Assembly (NCBI RefSeq): GCF_025370785.1
Contig: NZ_JAMXFA010000049.1
Coordinates: 1 to 46,490, forward strand
Length of the DNA: 46,490 nt
Direction: 5' to 3'
DNA from: Laspinema olomoucense D3b
GTDB taxonomy: Bacteria > Cyanobacteriota > Cyanobacteriia > Cyanobacteriales > Laspinemataceae
Part shown: positions 31,987 through 40,737 of the stretch, in pieces
How positions within the stretch are numbered: the stretch's first letter is position 1
How the letters are laid out: every line of letters begins with the position of its first letter
The notes under the pieces: model-generated
What the model saw: only the letters and a program-made list of their open reading frames with translations
Database searches by the model: none
What the model was told of the DNA's origin: nothing
Position numbers and translations under genes: made by a program

Positions 31987-32760
31987 ATGCTTACAACAGT
32001 CAACAAAGAACTCAAGAGTGAGAGTTTGGAACTCCTACGAGCCTACCAAACCTCTCCCACGACCCATCTGCGGAATCAAATTGTCCAACTGAATATTGGG
32101 CTAGTTCGCAAAGAAGTCCATCACTGGATGCAACAGTGTACGGAAACTTATGACGATCTCCTGCAAGTGGGCTGTTTGGGCTTGATTCGGGCGATCGAAC
32201 GGTTTGATATGTCGAAGGGGCACGCATTCAGTTCCTTTGCGGTTCCCTACATTCGTGGGGAAATTCAACATTATTTGCGGGATAAAAGTCCATCGGTGCG
32301 GATTCCGCGCCATTGGTTAACCCTGCAACGACAGGCAACTAAGGAAATTCAGAAACTGCAAGAAAGTCTAAATCGCCATCCCTCCGATATGGAAGTGGCG
32401 TCTGCTTTAAAGATTTCTGTTACGGAATGGCAAGAAATCAAGCTCGCCTGTCGCAACCGAGCTCCCCTGAGTTTGGATGCTCCAGTGCAGGATGATGACG
32501 AAGGCGCAGCATCCCTGGGGGAATTGGTGCCGGATGCCGGGTATCGCAGTTTCCAGTTAGCGCAGGAAGACCAAATTCGCCTGCAATTGGCCCTAGGCAA
32601 ACTAGAGGATGGGACTCGCAAGGTCCTAGAGTTTGTATTTCTGCATGATTTGACTCAGAAAGAAACAGCGGAACGGATGGGGATTAGTTCGGTAACCGTT
32701 TCTCGCCGCGTGAAGAAAGGTCTAACTTCCCTCAAAAAAATGATGGGAGGAGCGGAATAG
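31987..32760 (+). CDS. sigF: Group 3 RNA polymerase sigma factor SigF
   Basis: The 257-aa protein fits the SigF/SigB (type III) family with all three domains. Sigma-2 has 'YDDLLQVGCLGLIRAIERFD' (55-74) and 'FSSFAVPYIRGEIQHYLRD' (81-99). Sigma-3 has 'VRIPRHW' and 'LNRHPSDMEVASAL'. Sigma-4 has 'VLEFVFLHDLTQKETAERMG' and 'ISSVTVSRRVKKGL' (helix-turn-helix). In Synechocystis SigF drives pilus and motility genes. GGGGTG six bases before the ATG is a fair Shine-Dalgarno. A strong hairpin lies downstream. It may be controlled by partner switching, since relatives elsewhere are, but no anti-sigma gene is adjacent. Confidence 0.95.
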   Translation: MLTTVNKELKSESLELLRAYQTSPTTHLRNQIVQLNIGLVRKEVHHWMQQCTETYDDLLQVGCLGLIRAIERFDMSKGHAFSSFAVPYIRGEIQHYLRDKSPSVRIPRHWLTLQRQATKEIQKLQESLNRHPSDMEVASALKISVTEWQEIKLACRNRAPLSLDAPVQDDDEGAASLGELVPDAGYRSFQLAQEDQIRLQLALGKLEDGTRKVLEFVFLHDLTQKETAERMGISSVTVSRRVKKGLTSLKKMMGGAE

Positions 32761-32814
32761 CTCAAAAACTGCTTATGGTGTAGAAAATAGAATAATAAAT
32801 AGAAGTAGTGCCAA

Positions 32815-32860
32815 GCGCGATCGCCACCTCAGCGGCGATCGCGCAATGTTTGTTGAAATT
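32815..32860 (+). terminator. HIP1-containing hairpin after sigF
   Basis: GCGCGATCGCC (32815-32825) and GGCGATCGCGC (32834-32844) form an 11-bp stem with an 8-nt loop, followed by T-containing AATGTTTGTTG. It lies 55 bp after the sigF stop. Each arm contains a HIP1-like core, so the structure may reflect HIP1 use rather than selection for termination. Confidence 0.45.
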
Positions 32861-32960
32861 TGGCATTCGGTGGAGAGGGGGGTGCGAATAACTGCGGTAA
32901 GGGGAGCATTTGAATGGACAAACCGCAGCTATTGTTGAGGTCTCTTACCATCATTCCCAT

Positions 32961-33419
32961 TTATTGAACTAATCCTAACATCTCTTTCGGCATGACCGTA
33001 TCTTGGAGATTGGCCCCTATTAAATTAATATTGGCCAAATTGGCAGCACTTAAGTTGGCATCGGTGAGATCGGCAAAGGAGAGATTGGCATCGGTGAGAT
33101 TGACTCCTTCGAGATTGGTTCGGGTTAAGGTGGCGCTGTTGATATAGGCCCCTTGGAGATTGGCCCCTTCCAAATTGGCGCCGGTTAAATCCGCACCTTC
33201 GAGGTTGACATCTTGCAGGTTTGCACCGGAGAGGTCCGCATTTCGCAAGTCGGCACCAATCAGATGGGCTCCGCTTAAGTCTGCACCGGCGAGGTTACAA
33301 GCGGCACAGAGATTGGTTTCGATTAATTGGTTGATGTGGGTGGGATTTTCTGCGAAGGCAGGGGTGGCAGATAAGAGGGTGATGGAGAGTGCAGCGATTT
33401 TTAAAAGGGTGGTTTTCAT
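32961..33419 (-). CDS. Secreted pentapeptide-repeat protein
   Basis: The 152-aa protein has a signal peptide (cleavage after 'TPAFA', residue 23), a short module with C38 and C41 ('NLCAACNLAG'), then about 20 A(N/D)LXX pentapeptides to residue 140, and a short tail. The N-terminal module ('ENPTHINQLIETNLCAAC') aligns with the protein at 9564-10313 ('ENPLHLQQLFTTRDCRNC'), so the two belong to one family of periplasmic beta-helix proteins. It has no Pro-rich tail. Function is unknown. GGAG precedes the start. Confidence 0.9.
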   Translation of the reverse strand: MKTTLLKIAALSITLLSATPAFAENPTHINQLIETNLCAACNLAGADLSGAHLIGADLRNADLSGANLQDVNLEGADLTGANLEGANLQGAYINSATLTRTNLEGVNLTDANLSFADLTDANLSAANLANINLIGANLQDTVMPKEMLGLVQ

Positions 33420-33640
33420 TGGAGTTTTCTCCTTTAATGCTATATTTATATTTTCGCTGGTTTGGGGAGATAATGCAGCGATCGCTCACCCCAAATAGGA
33501 GTGAGATATTTGCAATATTTAGGCGATCGGCGTCCTTGCCAAAAATCCCCACTCTGGTATAATTAGCAAAGATATTTCGCGGTTTACGGGTAATTAATGC
33601 GGCGGGGATGAGGTGTCTCACCCCTCACTTAGCTAGAAAT

Positions 33641-33671
33641 TGGGGTAAATTGGGGTAGATTTAGGTATAAT
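33641..33671 (+). promoter_or_regulatory. Candidate promoter for the gene at 33701
   Basis: TATAAT at 33666-33671 is a consensus -10 box, 30 bp before the ATG. TTGGGG at 33641-33646 could be the -35 with a long 19-bp spacer; a second TTGGGG at 33651 is too near. Confidence 0.4.
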
Positions 33672-33700
33672 TTACTGGGAAAACTGCGGATATCAAAAAC

Positions 33701-34552
33701 ATGAGTCCCATGACCCCGGATGAATCGGAGAAAATTGCCCAGTTAATCGCGAGTTTACCGAGCGATCGCCTCTTAGAACAGTGTCAAACCCCGCAACAAC
33801 AGGTAGAATGGCATAACTCCAGGACCAATCAGCAGATGATTGCCGAGGGTTGGCAAGCGAAATTTAGCGGGCGATTATTGGATGACTCTATTGCTGATGC
33901 CTGCGATCGGGGCAAAATTTCCCCACATAAACATGATTTAATTAACTTAAGAGTCAATCTTTATCGAGAACAATGGCAACTGATTAAAATTGCTCACCCC
34001 CATATCCAAGCATGGCATCAGGCAATTTATCAACAGACTCAAAAACATCCCAAATTCTTCCACGTTTTACCCTTCTGGCATAAATTGTTCTCCCCCGGGT
34101 TTAAAGCGCCCTATCCCTTTGTCACACCCTGGGAATTGTTTTCAAAAACCCTCGAAGAAGAGGTTAATGCACCCATTGAATGGTCATTAGAACCCTATTA
34201 TGTCGTTCCGGTGAAGAAATGGCGAACTGCAACCGGACTGCTAAAAGAGCAATTTGAGAATTTGAACGAAGATGGCAGTTATCCGGAACAGAAACCCTCC
34301 ACAGGGGATAAACTCAAAAATCAGATTGTTTATGACAAAGTGACCTTTTCCTGGTTTGGGTTCACCCTATTTGTCTGCCAATTTGTCACACTCAAAAATC
34401 CCACGATTCGGCAGCAATACATCGCCTTTAATCGCACCCTTGCCGAATATTACAAAATGGGTATCCGTGCCAGTCGCTCCGTGCGCGGGTTTGCTTGGCA
34501 GAAGGGAGAGCAAGTCCCGACTACCCAGCATGGTGGAACATATCGTAAATAG
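33701..34552 (+). CDS. Unrecognised protein
   Basis: The 283-aa product is not recognised. It begins 'MSPMTPDESEKIAQLIASLP', looks soluble and helical in the first half ('HKHDLINLRVNLYREQWQLI'), and has aromatic-rich stretches ('FFHVLPFWHKLFSPGFK', 'FSWFGFTLFVCQFVTL') that could be a beta-sheet or membrane-associated core. There is no signal peptide and no known catalytic motif. Codon use and HIP1-type sites fit the rest of the window, so it is a resident gene. It has a consensus -10 box upstream and no operon partner. Confidence 0.7.
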   Translation: MSPMTPDESEKIAQLIASLPSDRLLEQCQTPQQQVEWHNSRTNQQMIAEGWQAKFSGRLLDDSIADACDRGKISPHKHDLINLRVNLYREQWQLIKIAHPHIQAWHQAIYQQTQKHPKFFHVLPFWHKLFSPGFKAPYPFVTPWELFSKTLEEEVNAPIEWSLEPYYVVPVKKWRTATGLLKEQFENLNEDGSYPEQKPSTGDKLKNQIVYDKVTFSWFGFTLFVCQFVTLKNPTIRQQYIAFNRTLAEYYKMGIRASRSVRGFAWQKGEQVPTTQHGGTYRK

Positions 34553-34613
34553 GGCTAAAACACAAGTTTTTTTAATAAAAGTTCACATCAGGTCAAAAAA
34601 ATTCGCCTCCCCG

Positions 34614-34655
34614 AGAACCCTGATATGATCAACCTATCAACTTTGGTGTTCTCGG
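34614..34655 (+). promoter_or_regulatory. Leader hairpin overlapping the ribosome-binding area of the 34659 gene
   Basis: CGAGAAC (34612-34618) can pair with GTTCTCG (34649-34655), leaving a loop of 30 nt, directly before GGAGA-ATG. Closing the stem would bury the sequence next to the start codon, so it could control translation. Evidence is positional only. Confidence 0.3.
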
Positions 34656-34658
34656 AGA

Positions 34659-35189
34659 ATGATTGTGAGATTCAATTCATTAAAATCCCTTGGCATTTTT
34701 TCCAGTTTGGGATTCCTGTTGGTTGCCGGTATCCTGAGTGCGGATGCCGGAGATTTGGGGATGAAATCCTTGCCGCCACAGCAGTCTGTCCAAATTAGCC
34801 AAAACAATTTAGGTCCCGTGAGTGGACAATGGAGGATTGCTATTGAGGTGACTGCACATACGAACCCAGAAGTGAGTACCCAACCCAATTACTGGCTACT
34901 CACTTCCCTGGAACAAAACGGGATAGAATTATCGGGGCAAATTCTTGATGCGAGTCAAAGTGCTTGTACAGATGCGGAAATATCGGGGACTGTTGAGGGA
35001 AATCAAGTCAATTGGATAATGCATTATACGGGTTCTTGTTGTCGAGGTGGCATGATGAAATTTGAGGGGGTGATGGTTTCACCAACTACGATTGAAGGGA
35101 CTTTAGTTCCAGTGGGGAGTTCACCGCCCAATTGTACGTTATGGTCGGCGAATGTGGTGGCCAGTTATGGGAATTATTATTATAAATGA
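34659..35189 (+). CDS. Secreted protein of unknown function
   Basis: The 176-aa protein starts with a signal peptide (hydrophobic core 'LGIFSSLGFLLVAGILSADA', cleavage about residue 30). The mature part is strand-rich: 'VSGQWRIAIEVTA', 'NGIELSGQI', 'ISGTVEGNQVNWIMHY', 'FEGVMVSPTTIEGTLV'. Four cysteines, two adjacent ('GSCCRGG'), suggest disulfides outside the cytoplasm. The repeated 'sG.v.gn.v.' pattern resembles small lipocalin-like barrels, but no family is certain. It stands alone, with a leader hairpin upstream and dispersed repeats downstream. Confidence 0.7.
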   Translation: MIVRFNSLKSLGIFSSLGFLLVAGILSADAGDLGMKSLPPQQSVQISQNNLGPVSGQWRIAIEVTAHTNPEVSTQPNYWLLTSLEQNGIELSGQILDASQSACTDAEISGTVEGNQVNWIMHYTGSCCRGGMMKFEGVMVSPTTIEGTLVPVGSSPPNCTLWSANVVASYGNYYYK

Positions 35190-35268
35190 TTTTTGGGGAT
35201 TTTAACCACTGATTTCACGGATTTTCACAGAAGAGGATTTCGCGGAAAATTGGGGAATGTTAGCCCGC

Positions 35269-35393
35269 GCAGGCGTGTCCTGAGCCCAGCCTGCCCTGAG
35301 CTAGTCGAAGGGTCGAAGGGCGGGCTATAGCCCTAACGGGCATGGCTTCGCTAGTGTCCGTTTAGCCCCACCCTTTAGGGTGCGGGTGGGGCG
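35269..35393. repeat. Cluster of dispersed palindromic repeats
   Basis: The region after the secreted protein gene holds several repeat modules. CCCTGAGCTAGTCGAAGGG (35303-35321) is a widespread palindrome-like element. A GGGCTATAGCCC palindrome occurs at about 35322-35333. The segment at 35366-35387 (core ACCCTTTAGGGT) is the exact reverse complement of 24362-24383. No coding frame is present. Confidence 0.7.
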
Positions 35394-35400
35394 AACAATC

Positions 35401-37095
35401 CTACTTGCCTTTGGCAGTAGCTTTGGATTGTTTGGCTGATTTTTTAGCTGCTTTTTCTGCGGTTATTTTGGCTTGGCGTTCTTGTTCTTTTTCTTCGGCT
35501 ATTTTATCGAGATAGTAGTGATAGTCTCCGAGGTAGGGACGAAATTCACCGTCACGGATTTCGACTATTTTATTGGCGACTTTGGAGATAAAATAACGGT
35601 CGTGGGAGACGATAATCACCGTGCCATCGTAGTTTTGGAGGGCTTCTTCTAGCATCTCTTTGGCTGGGATGTCTAGATGGTTTGTGGGTTCGTCTAGGAG
35701 TAGCAAGTTTGCGGGACGTAGGAGCATTTTTGCTAAGGCTAAACGGGCTTTTTCTCCTCCACTAAGGGCTTCTACGGGTTTGAATACGGTGTCTCCACTG
35801 AAGAGAAATCGCCCGAGTAAGGTGCGAACTTCTTCGTTTTTCCATTCGGGTACTTCGTCATGAATGGTGTCCATGACGCTTTTGGTGAGTTCTAAGGCTT
35901 CGGCTTGGTTTTGTTCAAAATAGCCGGGAATGACGTTATGTTGTCCGAGTTGGATGCTGCCTTCTTTGGCTGTTTCCATTCCCATGATCATTCGCAGCAG
36001 GGTGGATTTGCCGCAACCGTTGGGTCCTAAGAAGGCGATGCGATCGCCTCGTTCAACGAACAAATCAGTGCCTAAAAACAAGATTTTGTCGTCGTAGGTA
36101 TGCACCAAGTTTTTGATATCTACGACTTCTCGTCCACTGCGAGGGGCTGGGGGAAATTGGAAGCGGAGGGTTTTTAATGTGCCTTCCGGTGCTTCGATGC
36201 GTTCGATTTTTTCGAGTTGTTTTTCCCGGCTTTTCGCTTGGGTACTGCGGGTGGCACTAGCCCGGAAGCGATCGACGAAGACTTGTTGCTTTTCTAGTTC
36301 TTTCTGTTGGCGTTCGTAGGCGCTCAGTTGTGCTTCGCGGTTGAAGGCTTTTTGTTCTAAATAGGAGGAATAGTTGCCGAGGTAGGTGGTGGAGACGCCT
36401 CGTTCGGTTTCAACTATTTGGGTGCAGAGGCGATCGAGGAATTCCCGGTCATGGGAAACGATGACCATTGGGGTGATTAATCCCTTGAGGTAGGTTTCTA
36501 ACCATTCGATGGTTTCTAGGTCTAGGTGGTTTGTCGGTTCATCCAGCAGCAACAAGTCAGGACTTTGTAACAAAATTTTGCCTAAGCTCATCCGCATCTG
36601 CCAGCCACCGCTAAAGGCACTGACGAGGCGATCGCCATCTTCCTGGAGGAATCCCATTTCAGGCAGGATTTTCTCGATTTGCGCTTCTAGGGTATAACCA
36701 TCTAAGGCTTCAAATTTGCGGTGCAGTTTATCTAGTTTGTGGATGAGTTTGTCCAGTTCTGCTTCGTCAGCGCTTTCCATTGCGTGTTGGACGTGCAACA
36801 GGTCATGCTGGACTTGGTTTGCCTCGGTAAAGACGGTCCAAAATTCTTCCCGGACTGTACGGGTGGGGTCTACCTCGAATTCTTGGGTGAGGTAGGCGAT
36901 ATGGAGGTTGGACGGACGGATAATTTCTCCGGCAGTGGGTTCGATTTCCCCGGCAACGATTTTGAGTTGGGTAGATTTTCCGGCCCCGTTGACGCCGACT
37001 AAACCAATGCGATCGCCCGGTTTGACTTCCCAGTTAATATCTTTGAGAACTTCGCCAGTCGGGTAAATTTTACTAATATGTTCGAGTCGTAGCAT
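35401..37095 (-). CDS. ABC-F family ATPase (translation factor / Uup-like)
   Basis: The 564-aa protein has two ABC domains without TM segments. The first has Walker A 'GVNGAGKST', signature 'FSGGWQMRMSL' and Walker B 'LLLLDEPTNHLD'. The second has 'GPNGCGKST', 'LSGGEKARLAL' and again 'LLLLDEPTNHLD'. Between them lies the charged P-site tRNA-interaction linker ('AYERQQKELEKQQVFVDRFR'). A Lys/Ala-rich tail follows. ABC-F proteins bind ribosomes and rescue or tune translation. The frame is open to 37224, but ATG at 37095 has GGAG eight bases upstream and begins with the family's 'MLRLEHISKIYPTG'. It diverges from the glycosidase genes. Confidence 0.95.
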   Translation of the reverse strand: MLRLEHISKIYPTGEVLKDINWEVKPGDRIGLVGVNGAGKSTQLKIVAGEIEPTAGEIIRPSNLHIAYLTQEFEVDPTRTVREEFWTVFTEANQVQHDLLHVQHAMESADEAELDKLIHKLDKLHRKFEALDGYTLEAQIEKILPEMGFLQEDGDRLVSAFSGGWQMRMSLGKILLQSPDLLLLDEPTNHLDLETIEWLETYLKGLITPMVIVSHDREFLDRLCTQIVETERGVSTTYLGNYSSYLEQKAFNREAQLSAYERQQKELEKQQVFVDRFRASATRSTQAKSREKQLEKIERIEAPEGTLKTLRFQFPPAPRSGREVVDIKNLVHTYDDKILFLGTDLFVERGDRIAFLGPNGCGKSTLLRMIMGMETAKEGSIQLGQHNVIPGYFEQNQAEALELTKSVMDTIHDEVPEWKNEEVRTLLGRFLFSGDTVFKPVEALSGGEKARLALAKMLLRPANLLLLDEPTNHLDIPAKEMLEEALQNYDGTVIIVSHDRYFISKVANKIVEIRDGEFRPYLGDYHYYLDKIAEEKEQERQAKITAEKAAKKSAKQSKATAKGK

Positions 37096-37313
37096 CCAAT
37101 ATCTCCAAGGCAGAGGGAACAAAGGCAAGTTCAGCGACGGATTCCGGAAAAAACAGACGCGATCGGGGCATCTGGGGGCCGCACTATCCGTCCGGTGTAG
37201 GCTGTGTTGGGTTAATCTTAACAAAAATTAACGACTAGAGATCGCAGTTAGATGGGTGTTTTCATAAAGTTTGGCAGGGTAGGTCCAGATCAACGGTTAA
37301 GTGTGGCTACGAA

Positions 37314-38576
37314 ATGAACCGCAAAGTTCGCAGATGCTTAAATGTCGCCTTGGGGTTACTGGTTGCAGTCGCCTGGTCCATAGGGTTTATCCCTAATATG
37401 GCTACATCTGAAACTCCAGTGCGGGAAGAAATTCGTGGGGTCTGGTTGACGAATGTGGGGAGTGATGTCTTATTCGTGCCTGGGGCGGTTCATCATGCTT
37501 TGCAGGAACTCTCCGACCTTAATTTTAATACAGTTTATCCTGTGGTTTGGAATCGGGGGCAGACTTTTTATCCCAGTGTAGCATCCCACCAGGTGACGGG
37601 GCGATCGCAGGATTGGTTACTCTCCCTGATGCGGGGCAGTACCGATGTCCTCGGGGAAATTATCGCCGATGGGCAGTCTTTGGGTTTGCGAGTGGTTCCC
37701 TGGTTTGAGTATGGATTTATGGCACCGGCTAACTCCGAATTAGTGAAACGGCATCCAGACTGGGTAACTCGACATCAGGATAATAGCGAGAATCTGCGAG
37801 AGGAAGAATTAGCCCCAATTCTCAATGAAAATCCCTTAACGATTCAGCAGGTTTGGTTAAATCCCCTCCATCCCGAGGTGCAAAATTTTCTCCTGCGGTT
37901 AATTGTGGAAGTTGTCGCTAATTATCCCATTGATGCGATTCAATTTGATGATAATTTTGGCTTGCCGGTTGAATTGGGATATGACCCTTACACCATCGCC
38001 CTGTATCAAGCAGAACATTGGGGAGATTCTCCTCCCAGTAATCCTTATAATGCTGAGTGGGTACGCTGGCGGGCGAATAAGATTAATGATTTTATGGAAC
38101 GCATCTATCAAACGGTGCAATTTGTCAATGTTGATTGTTCAATTTCCCTAGCAGCGAATTCTCAAAGTTTTGCCTATCACCACTATTTACAAGATTGGTT
38201 AACCTGGGTAGAATCAGGATGGATTGATGAGTTATTTTTACAGGTTTACCATTCAGAATTGAGTCGATTTGAGACAGAGTTAGATATTTCTACGGTGTGG
38301 TATGCCCGCAATTTAACTCGGGTGGGAGTAGGGATTTTAACGGGAACAATGAAACGTCCGATTGCCTTTGCCGAGATAGAAGAGCGGGTCAAAGTTGCTC
38401 GCGATCGCCAATTTGCAGGATTTGCCTTTTTCTATTGGGAAAGCCTCTGGGGAAAGGTGGCATCCGAATCTCCCGAACAGCGGCGCAACAGTTTTCAAGC
38501 CCTCTTGAAAGAACCTGCTATTTCCCCCGTCCCGGTGCGATCGCCACCCCAGAAAAAAGACAATTCTCAAACTTAA
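37314..38576 (+). CDS. GHL10-type glycoside hydrolase, paralogue A
   Basis: The 420-aa protein has an N-terminal signal anchor (residues about 8-25, 'LNVALGLLVAVAWSIGFIP') and a GHL10/DUF187 TIM-barrel domain: 'EIRGVWLTNVGSDVLF', 'LNFNTVYPVVWNRGQTFYPS', 'LRVVPWFEYGFMAP', 'VWLNPLHPEVQNFLL', 'IDAIQFDDNFGLP' and 'WIDELFLQVYH'. The Asp pair in 'QFDDNF' is at the usual active-site strand. Such proteins are thought to act on cell-wall or envelope polysaccharides, though few are studied. It is followed by a close paralogue in the same direction, a tandem duplication. Confidence 0.88.
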   Translation: MNRKVRRCLNVALGLLVAVAWSIGFIPNMATSETPVREEIRGVWLTNVGSDVLFVPGAVHHALQELSDLNFNTVYPVVWNRGQTFYPSVASHQVTGRSQDWLLSLMRGSTDVLGEIIADGQSLGLRVVPWFEYGFMAPANSELVKRHPDWVTRHQDNSENLREEELAPILNENPLTIQQVWLNPLHPEVQNFLLRLIVEVVANYPIDAIQFDDNFGLPVELGYDPYTIALYQAEHWGDSPPSNPYNAEWVRWRANKINDFMERIYQTVQFVNVDCSISLAANSQSFAYHHYLQDWLTWVESGWIDELFLQVYHSELSRFETELDISTVWYARNLTRVGVGILTGTMKRPIAFAEIEERVKVARDRQFAGFAFFYWESLWGKVASESPEQRRNSFQALLKEPAISPVPVRSPPQKKDNSQT

Positions 38577-38602
38577 CTCCACACTATCCTAATTACAACA
38601 AC

Positions 38603-38652
38603 CTCGTTCCCAGGCTCTGCCTGGGAATGCCAATAGGAGGCTCTGCCTCCTG
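38603..38652. repeat. Dispersed palindromic repeat, copy 2
   Basis: This is the second copy of the element at 24265-24314, with the same first 29 bases (CTCGTTCCCAGGCTCTGCC...) and the same AGGCTCTGCCTCCT second hairpin. It sits between the two glycosidase paralogues. Confidence 0.8.
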
Positions 38653-38831
38653 CCTACTCCAACATCTTAATAAAAAAATAACTTATCCCAACCTTTCTAA
38701 AATCACCTCTACCCCAAGAGTGATAAAATACTGTCCAAAAATCCTTCAATTTTTAGACCAATCGAGAAAAATGGTCATTTCATGATATCATTAACCGTTG
38801 GCTAATCTAAAATCGGGTATCCTTGAGATTG

Positions 38832-40085
38832 ATGGACGAAAAAACTTGGATCCGATGGGCATACGGAGTAATCCTAGGCGTACTAATTGCCTGGTTCCTA
38901 TTTCCTTCCTTATCCTTAGAAGCAACCAAACCTCAAACTCCTGCCTCCACAGAAATTAGAGGCGTGTGGTTAACAAATGTCGCCAGTGGGGTACTCTTTA
39001 CCCCTTGGGGAGTGCATCTGGCAATGCACCAACTTGCCGAACAAAACTTTAATACCATTTACCCAGTCGTCTGGAATCGAGGCAACACCTTTTATGAAAG
39101 TGCCGTTGCTAAACGAGAAACCGGAAGATCTCAAGCACCCTTCTTGCGCCTGTTTCATTTAGGTGCAGATGTTTTGGATGAAATGATTAAACTCGGCGAT
39201 CGCCATAACATCCGAATCATTCCTTGGTTTGAATATGGATTCATGACCCCCCGCAACTCCAACTTAGCTAAATTGCACCCTCAATGGCTCAGCGCCACCC
39301 AACAAGGTGAACCGACACAAACCGAAATCCCCGATGAGCTTAATCCCGCTGATATTCCCAACCCTCCCCCTTCAAAACAAACCTGGCAACAATTTTTCGT
39401 CCCTGAAAATGTTTGGCTAAACCCCTTACATCCAGATGTCCAAGACTTCATCCTCGAACTCATTGTCGAATTAGTCAGCCACTATAATATCGATGGCATC
39501 CAACTGGATGACCATTTCGGAATGCCTGTGGAATCTGGCTATGACAGTTTTACCGTCCAACTGTATCGGCAAGAACATCAAGGTTCACCCCCACCCGATA
39601 ACCCCTTCGATGCACAATGGATGCGCTGGCGTGCAGATAAAATCTCTAGCTTTATGGAAACCCTTTATCAAGCCATTAAATCCGTCAATCCCAATTGCAT
39701 TGTCTCCCTTTCTCCCAACTCCCAAGACTTTGCCTATCGTAAATATCTCCAAGATTGGGGAACCTGGGTAAAACGCGGTTGGGTGGATGAACTGCTTGTT
39801 CAGATCTATCGCAATGATTTAAACGTTTTTAAAACTGAGTTAGCCCAACCGACAATCCAGGCAGCTCAAGAGAAAATTCCCGTCGGCATCGGCATCCTCA
39901 CCGGCACTTTGGGGCGGTCTATCCCCATCCAACAAATCCAGGAACAGGTCCAAGTAGTGCGCGATCGCCGCTTAAATGGGGTATCCTTTTTCTATTGGGA
40001 AACCCTATGGAGTTATCTCACCCCAGAGTCACCCCCAGAACGTCGAAAAGCATTCCGGGAGCTATTTTCTCAACCCATCCCCTAA
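38832..40085 (+). CDS. GHL10-type glycoside hydrolase, paralogue B
   Basis: The 417-aa protein aligns along its whole length with the previous one ('EIRGVWLTNVASGVLFTP', 'FNTIYPVVWNRGNTFYES', 'IRIIPWFEYGFMTP', 'VWLNPLHPDVQDFIL', 'IDGIQLDDHFGMP'). The N-terminal signal anchor is 'GVILGVLIAWFLFP'. Relative to paralogue A it carries a Pro-rich insertion near residues 160-185 and differs most there. The frame is open from a TTG at 38823; I prefer the ATG at 38832, though Shine-Dalgarno evidence is weak. A membrane protein gene follows after 19 bp and may be cotranscribed. Confidence 0.88.
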   Translation: MDEKTWIRWAYGVILGVLIAWFLFPSLSLEATKPQTPASTEIRGVWLTNVASGVLFTPWGVHLAMHQLAEQNFNTIYPVVWNRGNTFYESAVAKRETGRSQAPFLRLFHLGADVLDEMIKLGDRHNIRIIPWFEYGFMTPRNSNLAKLHPQWLSATQQGEPTQTEIPDELNPADIPNPPPSKQTWQQFFVPENVWLNPLHPDVQDFILELIVELVSHYNIDGIQLDDHFGMPVESGYDSFTVQLYRQEHQGSPPPDNPFDAQWMRWRADKISSFMETLYQAIKSVNPNCIVSLSPNSQDFAYRKYLQDWGTWVKRGWVDELLVQIYRNDLNVFKTELAQPTIQAAQEKIPVGIGILTGTLGRSIPIQQIQEQVQVVRDRRLNGVSFFYWETLWSYLTPESPPERRKAFRELFSQPIP

Positions 40086-40104
40086 GCGTTCCCGGTTTCA
40101 ATTC

Positions 40105-40737
40105 ATGACGCCCCGTCTCCCGAGTCCTCAACAACTGAAAGTTCCTCCAACTCCCCAGAGTCCTATCCTGTTTGGATGGAGTTTTTGGGTTCAATGGGTG
40201 TTAGCCACCGGGCTAGGTTTTCTGGTCAGTTTGCTGTGGGTAGAAATCGGCGTCAGACCCCATCTAGGAGCAATTTCTGCGGCAGTGGGGAGCAGTTTCA
40301 TCGCGATCGCTCAATGGTTCGTCCTCCGGCAACGCCTCTCCCACATTTCTTGGTGGATTATTGCCACTATCACCGCCTGGGTCCTGATTGGCAGTAGCAG
40401 TCTTGGTGCATTAGGTTGGATCGCACCGCGCACCGAACTCATTACTATGCGCCTGCTCTATGGCTTCATCGATGGCGCGATCGTCGGCATCGTCCTAGGC
40501 TTAGGTCAATGGTTTGTCCTGAATCGCTACTTCCCTAACGCCGCCTGGTGGTTACCCATCTCCTCCCTCAGTTGGGCAGTCTCCTTACCCTCTGGATGGG
40601 TCATCGGGGGCATCCTCCGCTCTATCACCGGCCTATTTTTTGCGGAAGTCATCGGTTTAACCATCACCTGGCTGGCGATCGCTGCCCTCTCCGGTTTTGG
40701 ATTCCTCCGCCTCCTCCATCACAATGGCATCCAATAA
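40105..40737 (+). CDS. Cyanobacterial integral membrane protein of unknown function
   Basis: The 210-aa protein has about six TM helices and an internal duplication marked by 'AIAQWFVLRQRL' and 'GLGQWFVLNRYF', each after a Gly-rich helix. The repeated QWFVL motif recurs in small cyanobacterial membrane proteins of unknown role. The frame is open from 39976, inside the preceding gene, but ATG at 40105 follows the previous stop by 19 bp and starts a normal N-terminus with a Pro-rich cytoplasmic stretch. It is likely cotranscribed with the glycosidase pair. Confidence 0.75.
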   Translation: MTPRLPSPQQLKVPPTPQSPILFGWSFWVQWVLATGLGFLVSLLWVEIGVRPHLGAISAAVGSSFIAIAQWFVLRQRLSHISWWIIATITAWVLIGSSSLGALGWIAPRTELITMRLLYGFIDGAIVGIVLGLGQWFVLNRYFPNAAWWLPISSLSWAVSLPSGWVIGGILRSITGLFFAEVIGLTITWLAIAALSGFGFLRLLHHNGIQ

